Made by a program: the position numbers and the translations under genes. 64,000 nucleotides of DNA from Nocardioides luteus (GTDB taxonomy: Bacteria; Actinomycetota; Actinomycetes; Propionibacteriales; Nocardioidaceae), in contig NZ_JZDQ02000014.1 of NCBI RefSeq assembly GCF_000960475.2, forward strand, positions 62,001 to 126,000. The letters run 5' to 3'. The notes below the pieces were generated by a model that saw only the letters and a program-made list of their open reading frames with translations, searched no databases and was not told the DNA's origin. This document shows, piece by piece, positions 18,020 through 27,006 of this stretch (within the stretch, counting starts at the first letter, position 1; the number at the start of each line of letters is the position of its first letter).

Positions 18020-18496
18020 ATGACGACGACCCTTCAGCACGAGCTCGTCTACGACGCCCGCATGGGTGAGGTGTCCGCGATGCTCGCCGATCCGGGTTTC
18101 CGCGAGCGGGTCGCCGACGCCCAGGGCGCGCTCCGTCGCCGGGTGACCATCGGCGGTGCGCCGCGCGAGGTCCGGATCGACCGGGTGCAGTCGACCGTCG
18201 GCGTACCCTCCTTCGCGAAGCGCATCGTGAGCGGCGACCTCACGGTCCACCAGAACGAGGTCTGGTCCTCCGACACCGTCGCGGTCGTCGACATCACCGT
18301 TCCCGGCGGCCTGGCCACCCTGCGCGGCAACATCTCGCTGTCCGAGTCCGACGGGCGCACCATCGAGAGCGTGCGGCTCAACATCAAGGTGCCGGTGCCG
18401 CTGGTCGGGGCCAAGCTCGAGGAGTACGTCGAGCAGCTGATGCTCAAGGCCTTCGACCTCGAGCAGGCGGTCGGTGCGGCGTACCTGTCGCGCTGA
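18020..18496 (+). CDS. DUF2505 family protein, copy 2
   Basis: A 158-residue paralogue of the preceding gene. Shared landmarks are an N-terminal ELVYDARMGEVSAMLADPGFR, then VPSFAKRIVSGDLTVHQNEVW and a C-terminal PVPLVGAKLEEYV (PLVSGKLEDLI in copy 1). AAAGGA lies upstream of the ATG. The pair is probably co-transcribed, since only 50 nt separate them and no hairpin is seen between. DUF2505 proteins are uncharacterised; lipid or isoprenoid binding is a structural guess only. Confidence 0.85.
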   Translation: MTTTLQHELVYDARMGEVSAMLADPGFRERVADAQGALRRRVTIGGAPREVRIDRVQSTVGVPSFAKRIVSGDLTVHQNEVWSSDTVAVVDITVPGGLATLRGNISLSESDGRTIESVRLNIKVPVPLVGAKLEEYVEQLMLKAFDLEQAVGAAYLSR

Positions 18497-18623
18497 AAAA
18501 TCTCACCGATTCGGTGCAACCGAACTGAAAAGTCAGTCGTCCCCTTAGGTGCTCGGCAATAAGTTGCCGGGATCCAGGTCTCGGATCAGGAGGGATTCGG
18601 GCCACTCATGAGGGGGCATCTCG

Positions 18624-20210
18624 ATGGTAAAACCTCGTACTCGCACGCGGCAGCTGGTCTCGGCCGGCATCGGGCTGGTGGCGGCCGCGCTCGTCGTCAC
18701 CACGACGGTGGCGACGAACTCCGGTCCCGCGAGCGGCACCACCGGCAAGGGAACACTGAAGCTCGTCGCCGCAGCCGACACCGTCCAGGTCGAGGCCTGG
18801 GACGGGAACGCGTACGTCCAGCCGTCGGTCTGGCTGGCGGCGTACGACGCGGCCTTCGAGTTCCGGGCCAGCCACGCGGCCTATGACGAGCCGGTGAAGC
18901 TGACCAAGACCGTCATCCGGGGCAAGAAACGCAGCACCACGACCGCACCGGCGTCGATCGTCGACGGAATGAAGGGCTTCAAGGACGGCCTCCGGGTCAC
19001 GCTGAAGAACAAGGCCGGCAAGGTGATCCTCGACGGCAAGCGGCCGCTGTGTCCCGGTGGCTACGACCGGCAGCGGGTGCAGACCGACGGCGCCACCGGT
19101 CCGGTCTACCCGGAGTTCTGCGGTGGCAACTGGTTCACCAAGGGCGTCCTGTACGGGATCGAGCGGGGCATGGCGGTCCCGGCCGTCTCCGACCTCGAGT
19201 TCGCGACCAAGGGCGAGACCGAGCTCACCATGACGATGAGCATCAGCAAGCCGGTCGCCGACTTCCTCGGTCTGCCGGACGCCAGCCGCACCGCCAAGCA
19301 GAAGCTGATCATCGTCGACGGCTGCCCCGATGGTGGCTGCGAGGGCGAGGGTGAGGGTGAGATGGGCATCATGGCGGCCCATGGCGCCGATGACGACCAG
19401 GCCGCTCGCACCGTGGTGCCTCGCGAGACCCTCGAAGGCGGCGAGAACGGCCGCGGCCGGCTCCCGCTGGGTGGCGGGCTCGGCATCATCAAGCCCGGCA
19501 AGCCGAGGAAGGACACCCTGCCCGACCTGGTCTCGCTGCCTGCGTGGCAGATCTCGACCGAGGTCGACGAGGGCGGCACCGACCGCCTCAACTTCGCCGC
19601 CAACGAGTGGAACGCCGGCCCCGCACCGATGGTCGTGGAGGGCTTTCGCCGCGGCACCTCACCGGTGATGGACGCCTACCAGATGTTCTACCGCGACGGC
19701 GAGCAGGTCGGGATCAAGAAGACCGGCACCATGGAGTTCCACGAGGCTCCCGAGCACAACCACTGGCACTTCCTCGACTTCGCCAAGTACGAGCTGGTCG
19801 ACGCCAAGGACAAGGTCGTCTCGACCAGCGGCAAGCAGTCCTGGTGCCTCGCGCCCACCGACCCGGTGGACCTGACCGTGCCCGGCGCGACCCTGCGGCC
19901 CAGCCAGACCGGTCTGGAGTCGGCCTGTGGCGAGAAGTCCGCGCTCTGGCTCCGCGAGAGCATGCCGACGGGCTGGGGCGACACCTACAGCCAGAACCAG
20001 ACCCAGGCCTTCGACCTGAGCAAGGTCAAGAACGGCACCTACCGGATCAAGGTGACCGTCAACCCCGACGGCAACCTGTACGAGAAGACCCGGTCGAACA
20101 ACGTCAGCTACCGCACCATCACCATCGGCGGCAAGGCCGGTGCCCGCACCGTCAAGGTCCCGCCCTACCAGGGTGTCGACACCGAGACGTGGTGGGGCGA
20201 GGAGGAGTGA
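18624..20210 (+). CDS. secreted lysyl-oxidase-like protein
   Basis: A 528-residue exported protein with a twin-basic signal region (KPRTRTRQLVSAGIGLVAA). The C-terminal half (about 290-510) is a lysyl oxidase domain: a copper site with the His cluster EHNHWHF near residues 376-382, and the closing motif VNPDGNLYEKTRSNNVS. Lysyl oxidases use copper and a protein-derived quinone to oxidise primary amines; the bacterial homologues are poorly studied. The first 280 residues are a separate beta-rich region with an acidic GEGEGE stretch near 240. AGGGGG sits 7 nt before the ATG. It appears monocistronic. The substrate outside the cell is unknown. Confidence 0.85.
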   Translation: MVKPRTRTRQLVSAGIGLVAAALVVTTTVATNSGPASGTTGKGTLKLVAAADTVQVEAWDGNAYVQPSVWLAAYDAAFEFRASHAAYDEPVKLTKTVIRGKKRSTTTAPASIVDGMKGFKDGLRVTLKNKAGKVILDGKRPLCPGGYDRQRVQTDGATGPVYPEFCGGNWFTKGVLYGIERGMAVPAVSDLEFATKGETELTMTMSISKPVADFLGLPDASRTAKQKLIIVDGCPDGGCEGEGEGEMGIMAAHGADDDQAARTVVPRETLEGGENGRGRLPLGGGLGIIKPGKPRKDTLPDLVSLPAWQISTEVDEGGTDRLNFAANEWNAGPAPMVVEGFRRGTSPVMDAYQMFYRDGEQVGIKKTGTMEFHEAPEHNHWHFLDFAKYELVDAKDKVVSTSGKQSWCLAPTDPVDLTVPGATLRPSQTGLESACGEKSALWLRESMPTGWGDTYSQNQTQAFDLSKVKNGTYRIKVTVNPDGNLYEKTRSNNVSYRTITIGGKAGARTVKVPPYQGVDTETWWGEEE

Positions 20211-20234
20211 CGATCTAGACCAGGCTAGATCGGG

Positions 20235-20576
20235 CTAGATCAGGTCGGGGATCTCCTGGGTCGCGAACCAGCCCAGGTCCTCGTCGGGGTCCGCGTCGGC
20301 CGGGCGATCTGCCAGGTCGGCGTGGACCGCGGCGACGAGCTTGAACGGCACCACCTGATCGCCGAGAGCCGCCGGCGCGTCGACGACGACCACGACCCGG
20401 CGCCCGGGACCGGCCAGGAGCGCCGCCGAGTCGTCGGCGGCGCTCATCAGGGCGGCGTACTCGGCCTCTTCGCTGTCGTCGGGGGCCGCGTAGCCGTCCG
20501 CGGTGCCGGGCAGCTCGCCCTGGGCGTACCAGTCAGCGAGGAGCTCGAGCGTGGCGGGTACGTAGATGCGGGTCAC
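20235..20576 (-). CDS. DUF6912 family protein
   Basis: A small acidic protein of 113 residues beginning MTRIYVPATLELLADWYAQG, the pattern of the actinobacterial DUF6912 family. A GTG start at 20576 is favoured: GGGAGAAT lies upstream and the WS/DGAT stop is only 4 nt away, so the two genes form an operon. The C-terminus ends DLI and its TAG lies in a short run of CTAGAT repeats (20213-20239) shared with the convergent lysyl oxidase gene's 3' flank. Function unknown. Confidence 0.75.
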   Translation of the reverse strand: MTRIYVPATLELLADWYAQGELPGTADGYAAPDDSEEAEYAALMSAADDSAALLAGPGRRVVVVVDAPAALGDQVVPFKLVAAVHADLADRPADADPDEDLGWFATQEIPDLI

Positions 20577-20580
20577 GCCT

Positions 20581-22047
20581 CTATTCTCCCGTGTTCTTGA
20601 CGACGCGCAGACCTCGGGGCGCCCGGAAGCGACGTCCGGAGGCGGTGTCGAGCAGCTCGTCGAGGGCCTCGCTGATGCACTGTCCGACCAACGACGCGTC
20701 GGGCACGAGATCACGGTCGGCGGTGATCGCGAAGAAGACCTGCCCGTCGTAGGAGGTCACCCCGATCGCGAGGGTGTGCCCATCGGCCAGCGGGTGGATG
20801 GGATAGGAGGCCACCAGCCGGGACCCGGCCGCATAGCGGGGCTCCTGCGGGCCGGGCACGTTGCACACCGAGAGCAGGTAGTCGTGCTCGCTCTCGGCGG
20901 CCACGCGGGAGCCGACCATGTGGAACGTGGCCGGGGCGAAGCCGCTGATCCCGGCCAGTCGCTGTGCACTGACCGTGCGGGCGTTGGCCTTGTGCTGCTC
21001 GAAGGAGTAGGAGACCTGGTGGAGGCGCACCACCGGCGACGGCTCCGCGACCGGGAGCACCACGAAGTGGGGCGCGACCGCCGACCCGAGCTGGGTCGGG
21101 TCGAGCTCCTCGTCGATCACCGAGACCGGCACCAGCGCCGGCACCTGGCGTACGCCGGCCAGGGACTGCTGCCGGGTCATCAGCCAGGCACGCAGACCGC
21201 CGGTGACGGCCGCGAGGATAACGTCGTTGACGGTGCCACCGTGGGTGTCCCGGATGCGGCGGAAGTCGGCCAGGTCGGCCTGCAGCGTGACCACGAGCCG
21301 CTGCTGGGAGAGCACCCCCTTGAGCGGTGTCGGCCGCTCCGGAGCCCGGCCGGTGAGGGCCCGGGCGATGCCCGCACCCGCATTCTGGAAGTCCTTGGCG
21401 ACGCCGGTGACCCGTCCGAGCGCGAAGCCGCCCAGGCTGCGCGCGGTGCCGGTCAGGCCGCTGACCGAGGTGACCGCGTCGAAGACCGCCCCCGCGACCA
21501 GCCGCGCGCTCGACTGCGGCTCCGGCGGCTCCCACAGGTCGGGCACGACCGGCCCGACCTCGGGCTTGTCGTCGAGCAGCAGCTGGACCAGGTCGACGGT
21601 CTCGGCGCCGTCCACCAGCGCCTGGTGGGTCTTGGTGACCAGCGCGACCCGGTCGCCGGCCAGCCCCTCGATGACATAGAGCTCCCACAACGGGCGGGAG
21701 CGGTCCAGGGGCCGCGAGACGATCCGACCGGCCAGGTCGAGGAGCTGGTCCATCGAGCCCGGGCGGGGCAGCGCGGAGCGGCGTACGTGGTAGGTGAGGT
21801 CGAAGCGGTCGTCGTCCGCCCAGACCGGGTAGGCGATCCGGCCCGGCACGACACGCACCCGTTGGCGGTAGCGGGGCACGAAGGCCAGCCGGTCCTCGAC
21901 GTGCTCGAGGAACGCACCGTAGTCGAACCCCTCCGACCTGGGCTGGATCAGCTCGATGCTCGCCACCTGGTGCGGCACCGCCAGCGTCTCCCCGTCGAGG
22001 TACGCCACCTCACGTGGCCGAAGCCGGTCTCGCTGCCGCTCGCTCAT
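20581..22047 (-). CDS. wax ester synthase/diacylglycerol acyltransferase (WS/DGAT) family
   Basis: A 488-residue acyltransferase of the WS/DGAT family, which makes wax esters or triacylglycerol from acyl-CoA in actinobacteria. The N-terminal condensation-like domain has ALVTKTHQALVDGAETVDL at about 130-150, and later TVNDVILAAVTGGLRAWL and PVSVIDEELDPTQLGS fit the family. The active-site motif normally reads HHxxxDG; here it is HQALVDG, so the second His, usually the catalytic one, is Gln. It is the first gene of a two-gene operon with a DUF6912 protein and is divergent from a lipoprotein gene. Confidence 0.88.
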   Translation of the reverse strand: MSERQRDRLRPREVAYLDGETLAVPHQVASIELIQPRSEGFDYGAFLEHVEDRLAFVPRYRQRVRVVPGRIAYPVWADDDRFDLTYHVRRSALPRPGSMDQLLDLAGRIVSRPLDRSRPLWELYVIEGLAGDRVALVTKTHQALVDGAETVDLVQLLLDDKPEVGPVVPDLWEPPEPQSSARLVAGAVFDAVTSVSGLTGTARSLGGFALGRVTGVAKDFQNAGAGIARALTGRAPERPTPLKGVLSQQRLVVTLQADLADFRRIRDTHGGTVNDVILAAVTGGLRAWLMTRQQSLAGVRQVPALVPVSVIDEELDPTQLGSAVAPHFVVLPVAEPSPVVRLHQVSYSFEQHKANARTVSAQRLAGISGFAPATFHMVGSRVAAESEHDYLLSVCNVPGPQEPRYAAGSRLVASYPIHPLADGHTLAIGVTSYDGQVFFAITADRDLVPDASLVGQCISEALDELLDTASGRRFRAPRGLRVVKNTGE

Positions 22048-22125
22048 GCCTCTCAGCCCCCTCTTTGGTTCATGTGCGATTGTGGCAGACGCCAGCTCGA
22101 ACTTAGCCCACGAAACGGGGGAGTA

Positions 22126-22500
22126 ATGCGCCTCACGGCCCGGATCATCGCGGTCGTGGCAGCAATCTGCGGGATCGCGTCCATCGCGACCGCCTGCGGA
22201 AACGACGTCGCCACCGAACCCAGCAAAGACAGCGACCCGGTGGTCGTCGAGATCAACTTCTCCGGTGACTCGGTCGATCCCCACGGAAGCCAGATCGACG
22301 TCCCGGTCGGCCACCGCGTCGAGCTCGACGTGACCGCCGACGCCGCCGGCGAGATCCACGTGCACTCCGACCCGGAGCAGTCCGCCGCCTACGGCGTGGG
22401 CACGACGCGGATCAGCCTGGGTGCGTTCGAGATCCCTGGTCAGTACGAGGTGGAGTCACACACCCTCGGCAAGACCATCGTCACCCTCGAAGTCAAGTGA
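22126..22500 (+). CDS. cupredoxin-like lipoprotein
   Basis: A 124-residue protein with a lipoprotein-type signal (hydrophobic stretch then IATACGND; Cys at about residue 24). The mature part is about 95 residues of beta-rich sequence with VVEINFSGDSVDPHG, HVHSD and PGQYEVESHTLGK, the pattern of a cupredoxin fold. His residues in HVHS and ESH could bind copper, but the type-1 cysteine is absent. GGGGGAG precedes the ATG. The stop overlaps the next gene's GTG (GTGA), so the lipoprotein and the following membrane protein are translationally coupled and may work together. Confidence 0.7.
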   Translation: MRLTARIIAVVAAICGIASIATACGNDVATEPSKDSDPVVVEINFSGDSVDPHGSQIDVPVGHRVELDVTADAAGEIHVHSDPEQSAAYGVGTTRISLGAFEIPGQYEVESHTLGKTIVTLEVK

Positions 22501-23825
22501 TCCTCACCCACGGCGTGGGCGGTCGCCAGGACCTCCCACTGCCGCTCGAGTACGTCATCGCGGGCGCTGTCCTCGCCCTCCTCGTGTCCTTCGGGCTGCT
22601 GGTGCTGACCACCCGGCGGGCCGCCGAGGGTGAGGTCGTCGGCCCACGGAATCCGCGCGGCTGGCCGCTGCCGCGTCTCGGGCGTGTCGTCGACTCCCCC
22701 GCCTGGACCGCGCTGTGGCGCGTCGTCGGCCTGCTGATCTTCGCCTACTTCGTGCTGGTCGCCTTCGCCGGCGCCGACAACGCCCTCAACCCCATCTTCG
22801 GGATGACGTACGTCTGGCTGTGGGTCGGCATCGTCCCGTTCTCGCTGCTGTTCGGACCGGTCTGGAAGGCGATCAGCCCGGCCCGCACGGTCGTGGCCGG
22901 GCTGACCTGGCTGCGCGGCCCCGGCGATCCGCCGCTCCACCTGTCCGCGCGCCTCGGCTACTGGCCCGCGGCGTTCACGCTGCTCGCCTTCGCCTGGCTC
23001 GAGCTGGTCTACCCGGACAACAACTACCTCGGCCCCGTACGCCTCTGGCTGGCCGTCTACCTGGCCGTGATGATCCTCGGCGGCGTGCTCTTCGGCGAGG
23101 AGTTCCTGGAGCGCTGCGACCCGTTCGAGGTCTACTCGTCGATGGTCGCGAAGCTGTCGGTGTGGGGACGCACCCAGGCCGGCAACCTGGTCCTGCGGAC
23201 CCCGCTCGGCAACCTCGACACCCTGCGGCCGGCCCCGGGCATGGTCGCGGTGGTCTCGGTCCTCTTCGGCACCATCGTCTACGACTCCTACCGGGAGTCG
23301 CCGCCGTGGCTCCAGCTCGTGCAGAGCCCGGAGATCTCCGGCAGCACCGCCTACCTGATCAGCAACCTCGCCCTCATCTCGTTCCCCCTGCTCATGGCCG
23401 GGTTCTACTGTGTCGGCACGATGCTGACCGGGGTCGGCGACGTGCCGCGCCGGGCCCTGCCCGCCGAGCTGGCGCCCTCGATCGTGCCGATCATCGTCGG
23501 CTACGTCGTGGCCCACTACCTCAGCTACTTCTGGGAGAGCGGGCTGGCAACGCTGCGCAACGCGTCGGATCCGTTCGGAAACGGAAGCGACTGGTTCGGG
23601 ACCGCGGACATGCCGGTCTCCTACTTCTTCGCCTTCCATGCCACGCTGCTGGCCGTCATCAAGGTGGCCGCGGTGATCATCGGGCACGTGCTCGGGGTGT
23701 GGTCGGCCCACATCCGGGCGCTCCAGGTGCTTCCGAAGAAGCATCTGGTGACCGGTCAGGTTCCCCTGCTGCTCACGATGGTCGGCTTCACGGTCGGTGG
23801 GTTGTACCTGCTGTTCGCTGCATAG
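22497..23825 (+). CDS. polytopic membrane protein of unknown function
   Basis: A 442-residue integral membrane protein with roughly nine or ten hydrophobic helices. Between them are conserved-looking polar loops such as FGMTYVWLWVG, FGPVWKAISPARTV, GEEFLERCDPFEVYSSMVA and VAHYLSYFWESG. His and Cys residues in loops could bind a metal, but I recognise no family. The GTG start overlaps the lipoprotein's stop. Its coupling to a cupredoxin-like lipoprotein suggests a copper- or electron-transfer-related role, which is inference only. Confidence 0.65.
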   Translation: MILTHGVGGRQDLPLPLEYVIAGAVLALLVSFGLLVLTTRRAAEGEVVGPRNPRGWPLPRLGRVVDSPAWTALWRVVGLLIFAYFVLVAFAGADNALNPIFGMTYVWLWVGIVPFSLLFGPVWKAISPARTVVAGLTWLRGPGDPPLHLSARLGYWPAAFTLLAFAWLELVYPDNNYLGPVRLWLAVYLAVMILGGVLFGEEFLERCDPFEVYSSMVAKLSVWGRTQAGNLVLRTPLGNLDTLRPAPGMVAVVSVLFGTIVYDSYRESPPWLQLVQSPEISGSTAYLISNLALISFPLLMAGFYCVGTMLTGVGDVPRRALPAELAPSIVPIIVGYVVAHYLSYFWESGLATLRNASDPFGNGSDWFGTADMPVSYFFAFHATLLAVIKVAAVIIGHVLGVWSAHIRALQVLPKKHLVTGQVPLLLTMVGFTVGGLYLLFAA

Positions 23826-23948
23826 CGCGTCTCTGCTTCACGGTTCACCCACCACGCATCCACAAAGTGGCGCATCCCTACCTAATGCGGACTAACAGGT
23901 TGGCGCCATTGTTTACGGCCGCTTGCAGAGTCTGGGAGACTGATCCTT

Positions 23949-24209
23949 ATGTCTGGTACCCCCCGCTTCCTGACTCTTGCCGACGTGGCCGAGGTGCTCA
24001 ACACCTCGAGCGCACAGGTCTATGCCCTTGTCCGCCGTGGTGAGCTCCCCGCCATCAAGATCGGCGGACGCGGCCAGTGGCGCGTCGAGTCCAGTGTCCT
24101 CGAGAAGTTCATCGATGACATGTACTCGCAGACCAAGGCCTTTGTGGCCGACCACCCGTTCGTCGAGGCCGAGGGCGCTGCGCCCGCCGCCACGCCGGAC
24201 GCTTCTTGA
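23949..24209 (+). CDS. small helix-turn-helix (excisionase/MerR-like) protein
   Basis: An 86-residue DNA-binding protein. Residues 7-60 form a MerR/excisionase-type winged helix (LTLADVAEVLNTSSAQVYAL, then RRGELPAIKIGGRGQWRV). Proteins of this kind in actinobacteria act as small developmental or housekeeping regulators. No integrase or phage gene is nearby, so it is not an excisionase of a resident element. It is followed by a strong intrinsic terminator. Target genes unknown. Confidence 0.82.
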   Translation: MSGTPRFLTLADVAEVLNTSSAQVYALVRRGELPAIKIGGRGQWRVESSVLEKFIDDMYSQTKAFVADHPFVEAEGAAPAATPDAS

Positions 24210-24254
24210 GTCACAGCAACCTCAAACCCCCACAACTAAACCTTCCCCACAACA

Positions 24255-24304
24255 ACGCGAAGAGCTGCCGGGCACAGCGCCCAGCAGCTCTTCGCGTCTT
24301 TTTT
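24255..24304 (+). terminator. intrinsic terminator after the small HTH gene
   Basis: A perfect 14-bp inverted repeat (ACGCGAAGAGCTGC at 24255-24268 and its complement at 24284-24297) is followed by a run of T residues at 24299-24304. This is one of the few textbook stem plus U-tract terminators in the window. It also separates the HTH gene from the convergent htrA. Confidence 0.9.
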
Positions 24305-24336
24305 CGTCCTCCGGCGTCGCCGCGTGGCCGCGTCGG

Positions 24337-25776
24337 TCAGGCGAGGTTCTCGGTCTGCGCCTCCAGCTTGATCTTGAGCTGGTGACGGGCACCGTTGCGC
24401 ATCACGGTGAACTCGATCGTCTCCCCCGGCTGGTGGGCCCGGATGGCGACGATCATGCCGATCCCGTCGGTGACGATGACGTCTCCGACCTTGGTGACCC
24501 GGTCGCCGTCCTTGAGGCCGCCGGCGGCCGCCGGCGAACCCGCCTCGACCACCGAGATCAGCGCTCCGTTGTGGTCGACCGCCTGGACGTCCACGGAGGC
24601 GCCCACGATCGGGTACGTCGCCTTGCCGGTCTTCAGGATCTGCGCGGCGGTGACCTTGACCTGGTCGATCGGGATCGCGAAGCCGACACCGATGCTGCCG
24701 CCCTCTCCACCCTCTCCGCCGCCGGCGGTCGCGATGGCCGAGTTGACCCCGATGACCTGGCCGACGAGGTTGACCAGCGGGCCACCGGAGTTGCCGGGGT
24801 TGATCGCCGCGTCGGTCTGGACGGCGTTGATGTAGGAGGTGTCGTCCTTGGACTGGCCGGTGCTCACCGGGCGCTGCAGCGCGCTGACGATGCCCGAGGT
24901 CACCGTGGAGCTGAGTCCCAGCGGCGACCCGATGGCGACGACCCCTTCGCCGATCCGCAGCCGTGACGTGCTGCCGAGCGAGGCCGGCTCGAGCTCCTTG
25001 ACCTCGGGGACGTCGAGGACCGCGAGGTCGTAGACCGCGCTGCGCCCGACCACGTCGGCCTTGTAGCGGCGACCCTTGTGGTCGACCACCTCGATGCTGC
25101 CCTTGGCCTTGGCCGCGTCGGCGACCACGTGGTTGTTGGTGACCACGTGGCCGTTCCGGTCGAAGACGAAGCCGGAGCCGGTCGCGGCGTCGTCCACGCC
25201 CTGGTATTCGGCGAAGATCTGGACGGTCGAGGGCAGCAGCGTCGCGGCCACCTTCACGATGCTGGCGTCGTCGCCCGCCAACGGCGCGTCGGTCTCGATC
25301 GAGCCCGGGTCGAGCCCGCCGCCGGCCAGGCTGGACATGTCGTCCTGATCCTCGAGCACGCCACCCGCATAGCCGCCGAGCACCCCGAGCAGGAACGCGA
25401 CCGCCGCCGCGAGCGCCCAGATCGGTCCGGGGACGCGCCGGCGCGTCGAGGAGTCGTCGCGGGCGTACGACGGCGGTGGCGGTGATGGCGGCCCGTCGAA
25501 ACCGGGCAGCGATGCGCCGGGCGGAGGCGGCACCACGGGCGGCTCCGCGGGCGGAACCACGGGCGGCAGTGGCGCGGTGCCGGCGGCCGGAGCCGGCGCG
25601 ACGGCGGCTCCCGGCATGCCCGGCAACGGCACCTCGGCCGTGTCGCGCTCGATGTCGTCCATGTCGTCAGGGGACGACTGTCCGGCCGGGGGCACGTCGG
25701 GCGCACTCGAGGGTGGTGCCCAACGTGAGATCCGCCGCGACTGGTCGTCTTGTGGTTCCTGCGTCACGACACCCAT
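24337..25776 (-). CDS. htrA: HtrA/DegP-type membrane serine protease with PDZ domain
   Basis: A 479-residue membrane-anchored protease. Residues 1-120 are a Pro-rich cytoplasmic segment, followed by one helix (about 125-145). The trypsin-like domain has the triad His in VVTNNHVV, Asp in YDLAVLDV and Ser in NPGNSGGP, and a C-terminal PDZ domain includes GSPAAAGGLKDGDRV. HtrA proteases degrade misfolded envelope proteins and are usually under SigE control. Upstream on the same strand lie the anti-sigma factor and sigE. The start is either ATG 25776 or GTG 25767; the GTG has better spacing from GGGAAGA. tatB, which follows htrA in mycobacteria, is absent here. Confidence 0.93.
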   Translation of the reverse strand: MGVVTQEPQDDQSRRISRWAPPSSAPDVPPAGQSSPDDMDDIERDTAEVPLPGMPGAAVAPAPAAGTAPLPPVVPPAEPPVVPPPPGASLPGFDGPPSPPPPSYARDDSSTRRRVPGPIWALAAAVAFLLGVLGGYAGGVLEDQDDMSSLAGGGLDPGSIETDAPLAGDDASIVKVAATLLPSTVQIFAEYQGVDDAATGSGFVFDRNGHVVTNNHVVADAAKAKGSIEVVDHKGRRYKADVVGRSAVYDLAVLDVPEVKELEPASLGSTSRLRIGEGVVAIGSPLGLSSTVTSGIVSALQRPVSTGQSKDDTSYINAVQTDAAINPGNSGGPLVNLVGQVIGVNSAIATAGGGEGGEGGSIGVGFAIPIDQVKVTAAQILKTGKATYPIVGASVDVQAVDHNGALISVVEAGSPAAAGGLKDGDRVTKVGDVIVTDGIGMIVAIRAHQPGETIEFTVMRNGARHQLKIKLEAQTENLA

Positions 25777-25837
25777 TCTTCCCACTGGCCCCAACAATGG
25801 GCAGCCCGGGTCTCGTGTCGCGTCGGTGGGCGCTCGG

Positions 25838-26296
25838 TCAGCGGCGTACGTGGGCGACGATCGGGGCACCCGGGACCTGGGTCACCGAGGTGACCGGGAG
25901 GTTCCTGGGGACCGGCGCGTCGGCGGGCGCCGCGGCGAAGGTGAACATGCTGAACACGGCGGCACCGACAGCACCGCCACCGGCGGCGACCATCACCAAC
26001 GTACGCCGCATCGACCGGGGGTCGGAGTAGCTCTCGCCGAGATCGTCGGTGGGCCACACCGAGGCGGCCATGGCGCCGCCGAGGAGCGACCCTTTGAGGT
26101 CGGCCGGGGCCGATACGCCGGGATCGACGCTGAGCCCGGCCAGACGTCGCTTGAGCCAGCCCTCACGCTCGACCAGACGGCGGCAGGCGCAGCACTCGTG
26201 GACGTGGGCCCAGGCCCGCTCCTCCTCCGCTGCGGGGAGCTGGCCGTCGAGAAGCGCGCTGGTCCGCGCGCCGAGATGGTTACCCAGAAGACTCAT
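25838..26296 (-). CDS. rseA: zinc anti-sigma factor (RseA-like)
   Basis: A 152-residue ZAS-type anti-sigma factor. The HVHECCACR motif (His-x3-Cys-x2-Cys, about residues 36-43) is the zinc-binding signature of the family. A hydrophobic segment ([19 protein letters not shown]) near 100-120 suggests membrane association, and a short extracytoplasmic tail follows. It overlaps sigE by 4 nt (ATGA) and so should be made in step with the sigma factor it sequesters. The order sigE-rseA-htrA matches mycobacteria. Confidence 0.88.
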   Translation of the reverse strand: MSLLGNHLGARTSALLDGQLPAAEEERAWAHVHECCACRRLVEREGWLKRRLAGLSVDPGVSAPADLKGSLLGGAMAASVWPTDDLGESYSDPRSMRRTLVMVAAGGGAVGAAVFSMFTFAAAPADAPVPRNLPVTSVTQVPGAPIVAHVRR

Positions 26297-26892
26297 GAAG
26301 CCCCGCCCCACAACACCTTGGGCCCGGAGTGCCGCAGTCGTCCGCCGCGCGGGGCACGGTGGGCGAGAGCGTCACGGAGCATCGCCCGGCCGCGGTGGAT
26401 CCGCGAACGGACGGTGCCGAGCTTGGCACCGAGGATCTCGGAGATCTCCTCGTAGGAGAGCCCCTCCACGTCACAGAGCACGACCGCGGCCCGGAAGTCG
26501 GGCGGCAGCGTGGCCAGCGCGCGCTCGATGTCGTCGTCGAAGCGCTGGTCGGTGTAGGCCAGGTCCGGCGTCGGCCCACTGCTCGTCAGGCGCGAGGCGC
26601 GCTCGTCGGAGAGGGCATCGAAGCGGATCCGCTGCTTGCGGCGGGCCTGGTCGAGGAAGAGGTTGGTGGTGATCCGGTGCAGCCAGCCCTCGAAGGTGCC
26701 GGGGCTGTAGGTGTCGAGAGAGCGGAACACGCGCACGAAGACCTCTTGGGTGAGGTCCTCCGCATCGGGGCGGTTGCCGGTCAAACGGTAAGCAAGCCGG
26801 TAGACCCGGTCGGAGTGCTTCTCCACGATCTCGTCCCACGACGGCACACCCGGCTCTGCAGTCGGGGTCTCGCTCGCGGGGTTCGCGGTCAT
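26293..26892 (-). CDS. sigE: ECF sigma factor SigE
   Basis: A 199-residue group IV sigma factor. Region 2 contains [20 protein letters not shown] then [15 protein letters not shown]; region 4 contains [20 protein letters not shown] and [12 protein letters not shown]. These are close to mycobacterial SigE, which answers to envelope, heat and oxidative stress. The ATG at 26892 is chosen because AGGAG lies 5-6 nt upstream; an ATG at 26925 has no room for a ribosome site. An ECF-type promoter (GGGAAC, 17 nt, CGTT) lies about 115 nt upstream on the same strand, which points to autoregulation. Confidence 0.93.
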   Translation of the reverse strand: MTANPASETPTAEPGVPSWDEIVEKHSDRVYRLAYRLTGNRPDAEDLTQEVFVRVFRSLDTYSPGTFEGWLHRITTNLFLDQARRKQRIRFDALSDERASRLTSSGPTPDLAYTDQRFDDDIERALATLPPDFRAAVVLCDVEGLSYEEISEILGAKLGTVRSRIHRGRAMLRDALAHRAPRGGRLRHSGPKVLWGGAS

Positions 26893-27006
26893 GGTGCTCC
26901 TGCCTGTCTCGCTGATCGCTGACATCTCCTACGGTAGATCGCCTGGACCGGGAAGGGCTGAGAGTTGCCTGTGAGGCTCCTATTTTTCCTCTTCCTGTCA
27001 CCGTCT

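Noticed and set aside
23949..24209. Excisionase of an integrated element
   Set aside because: No integrase, att-like repeats or phage genes nearby; the protein belongs to the broader small HTH family.
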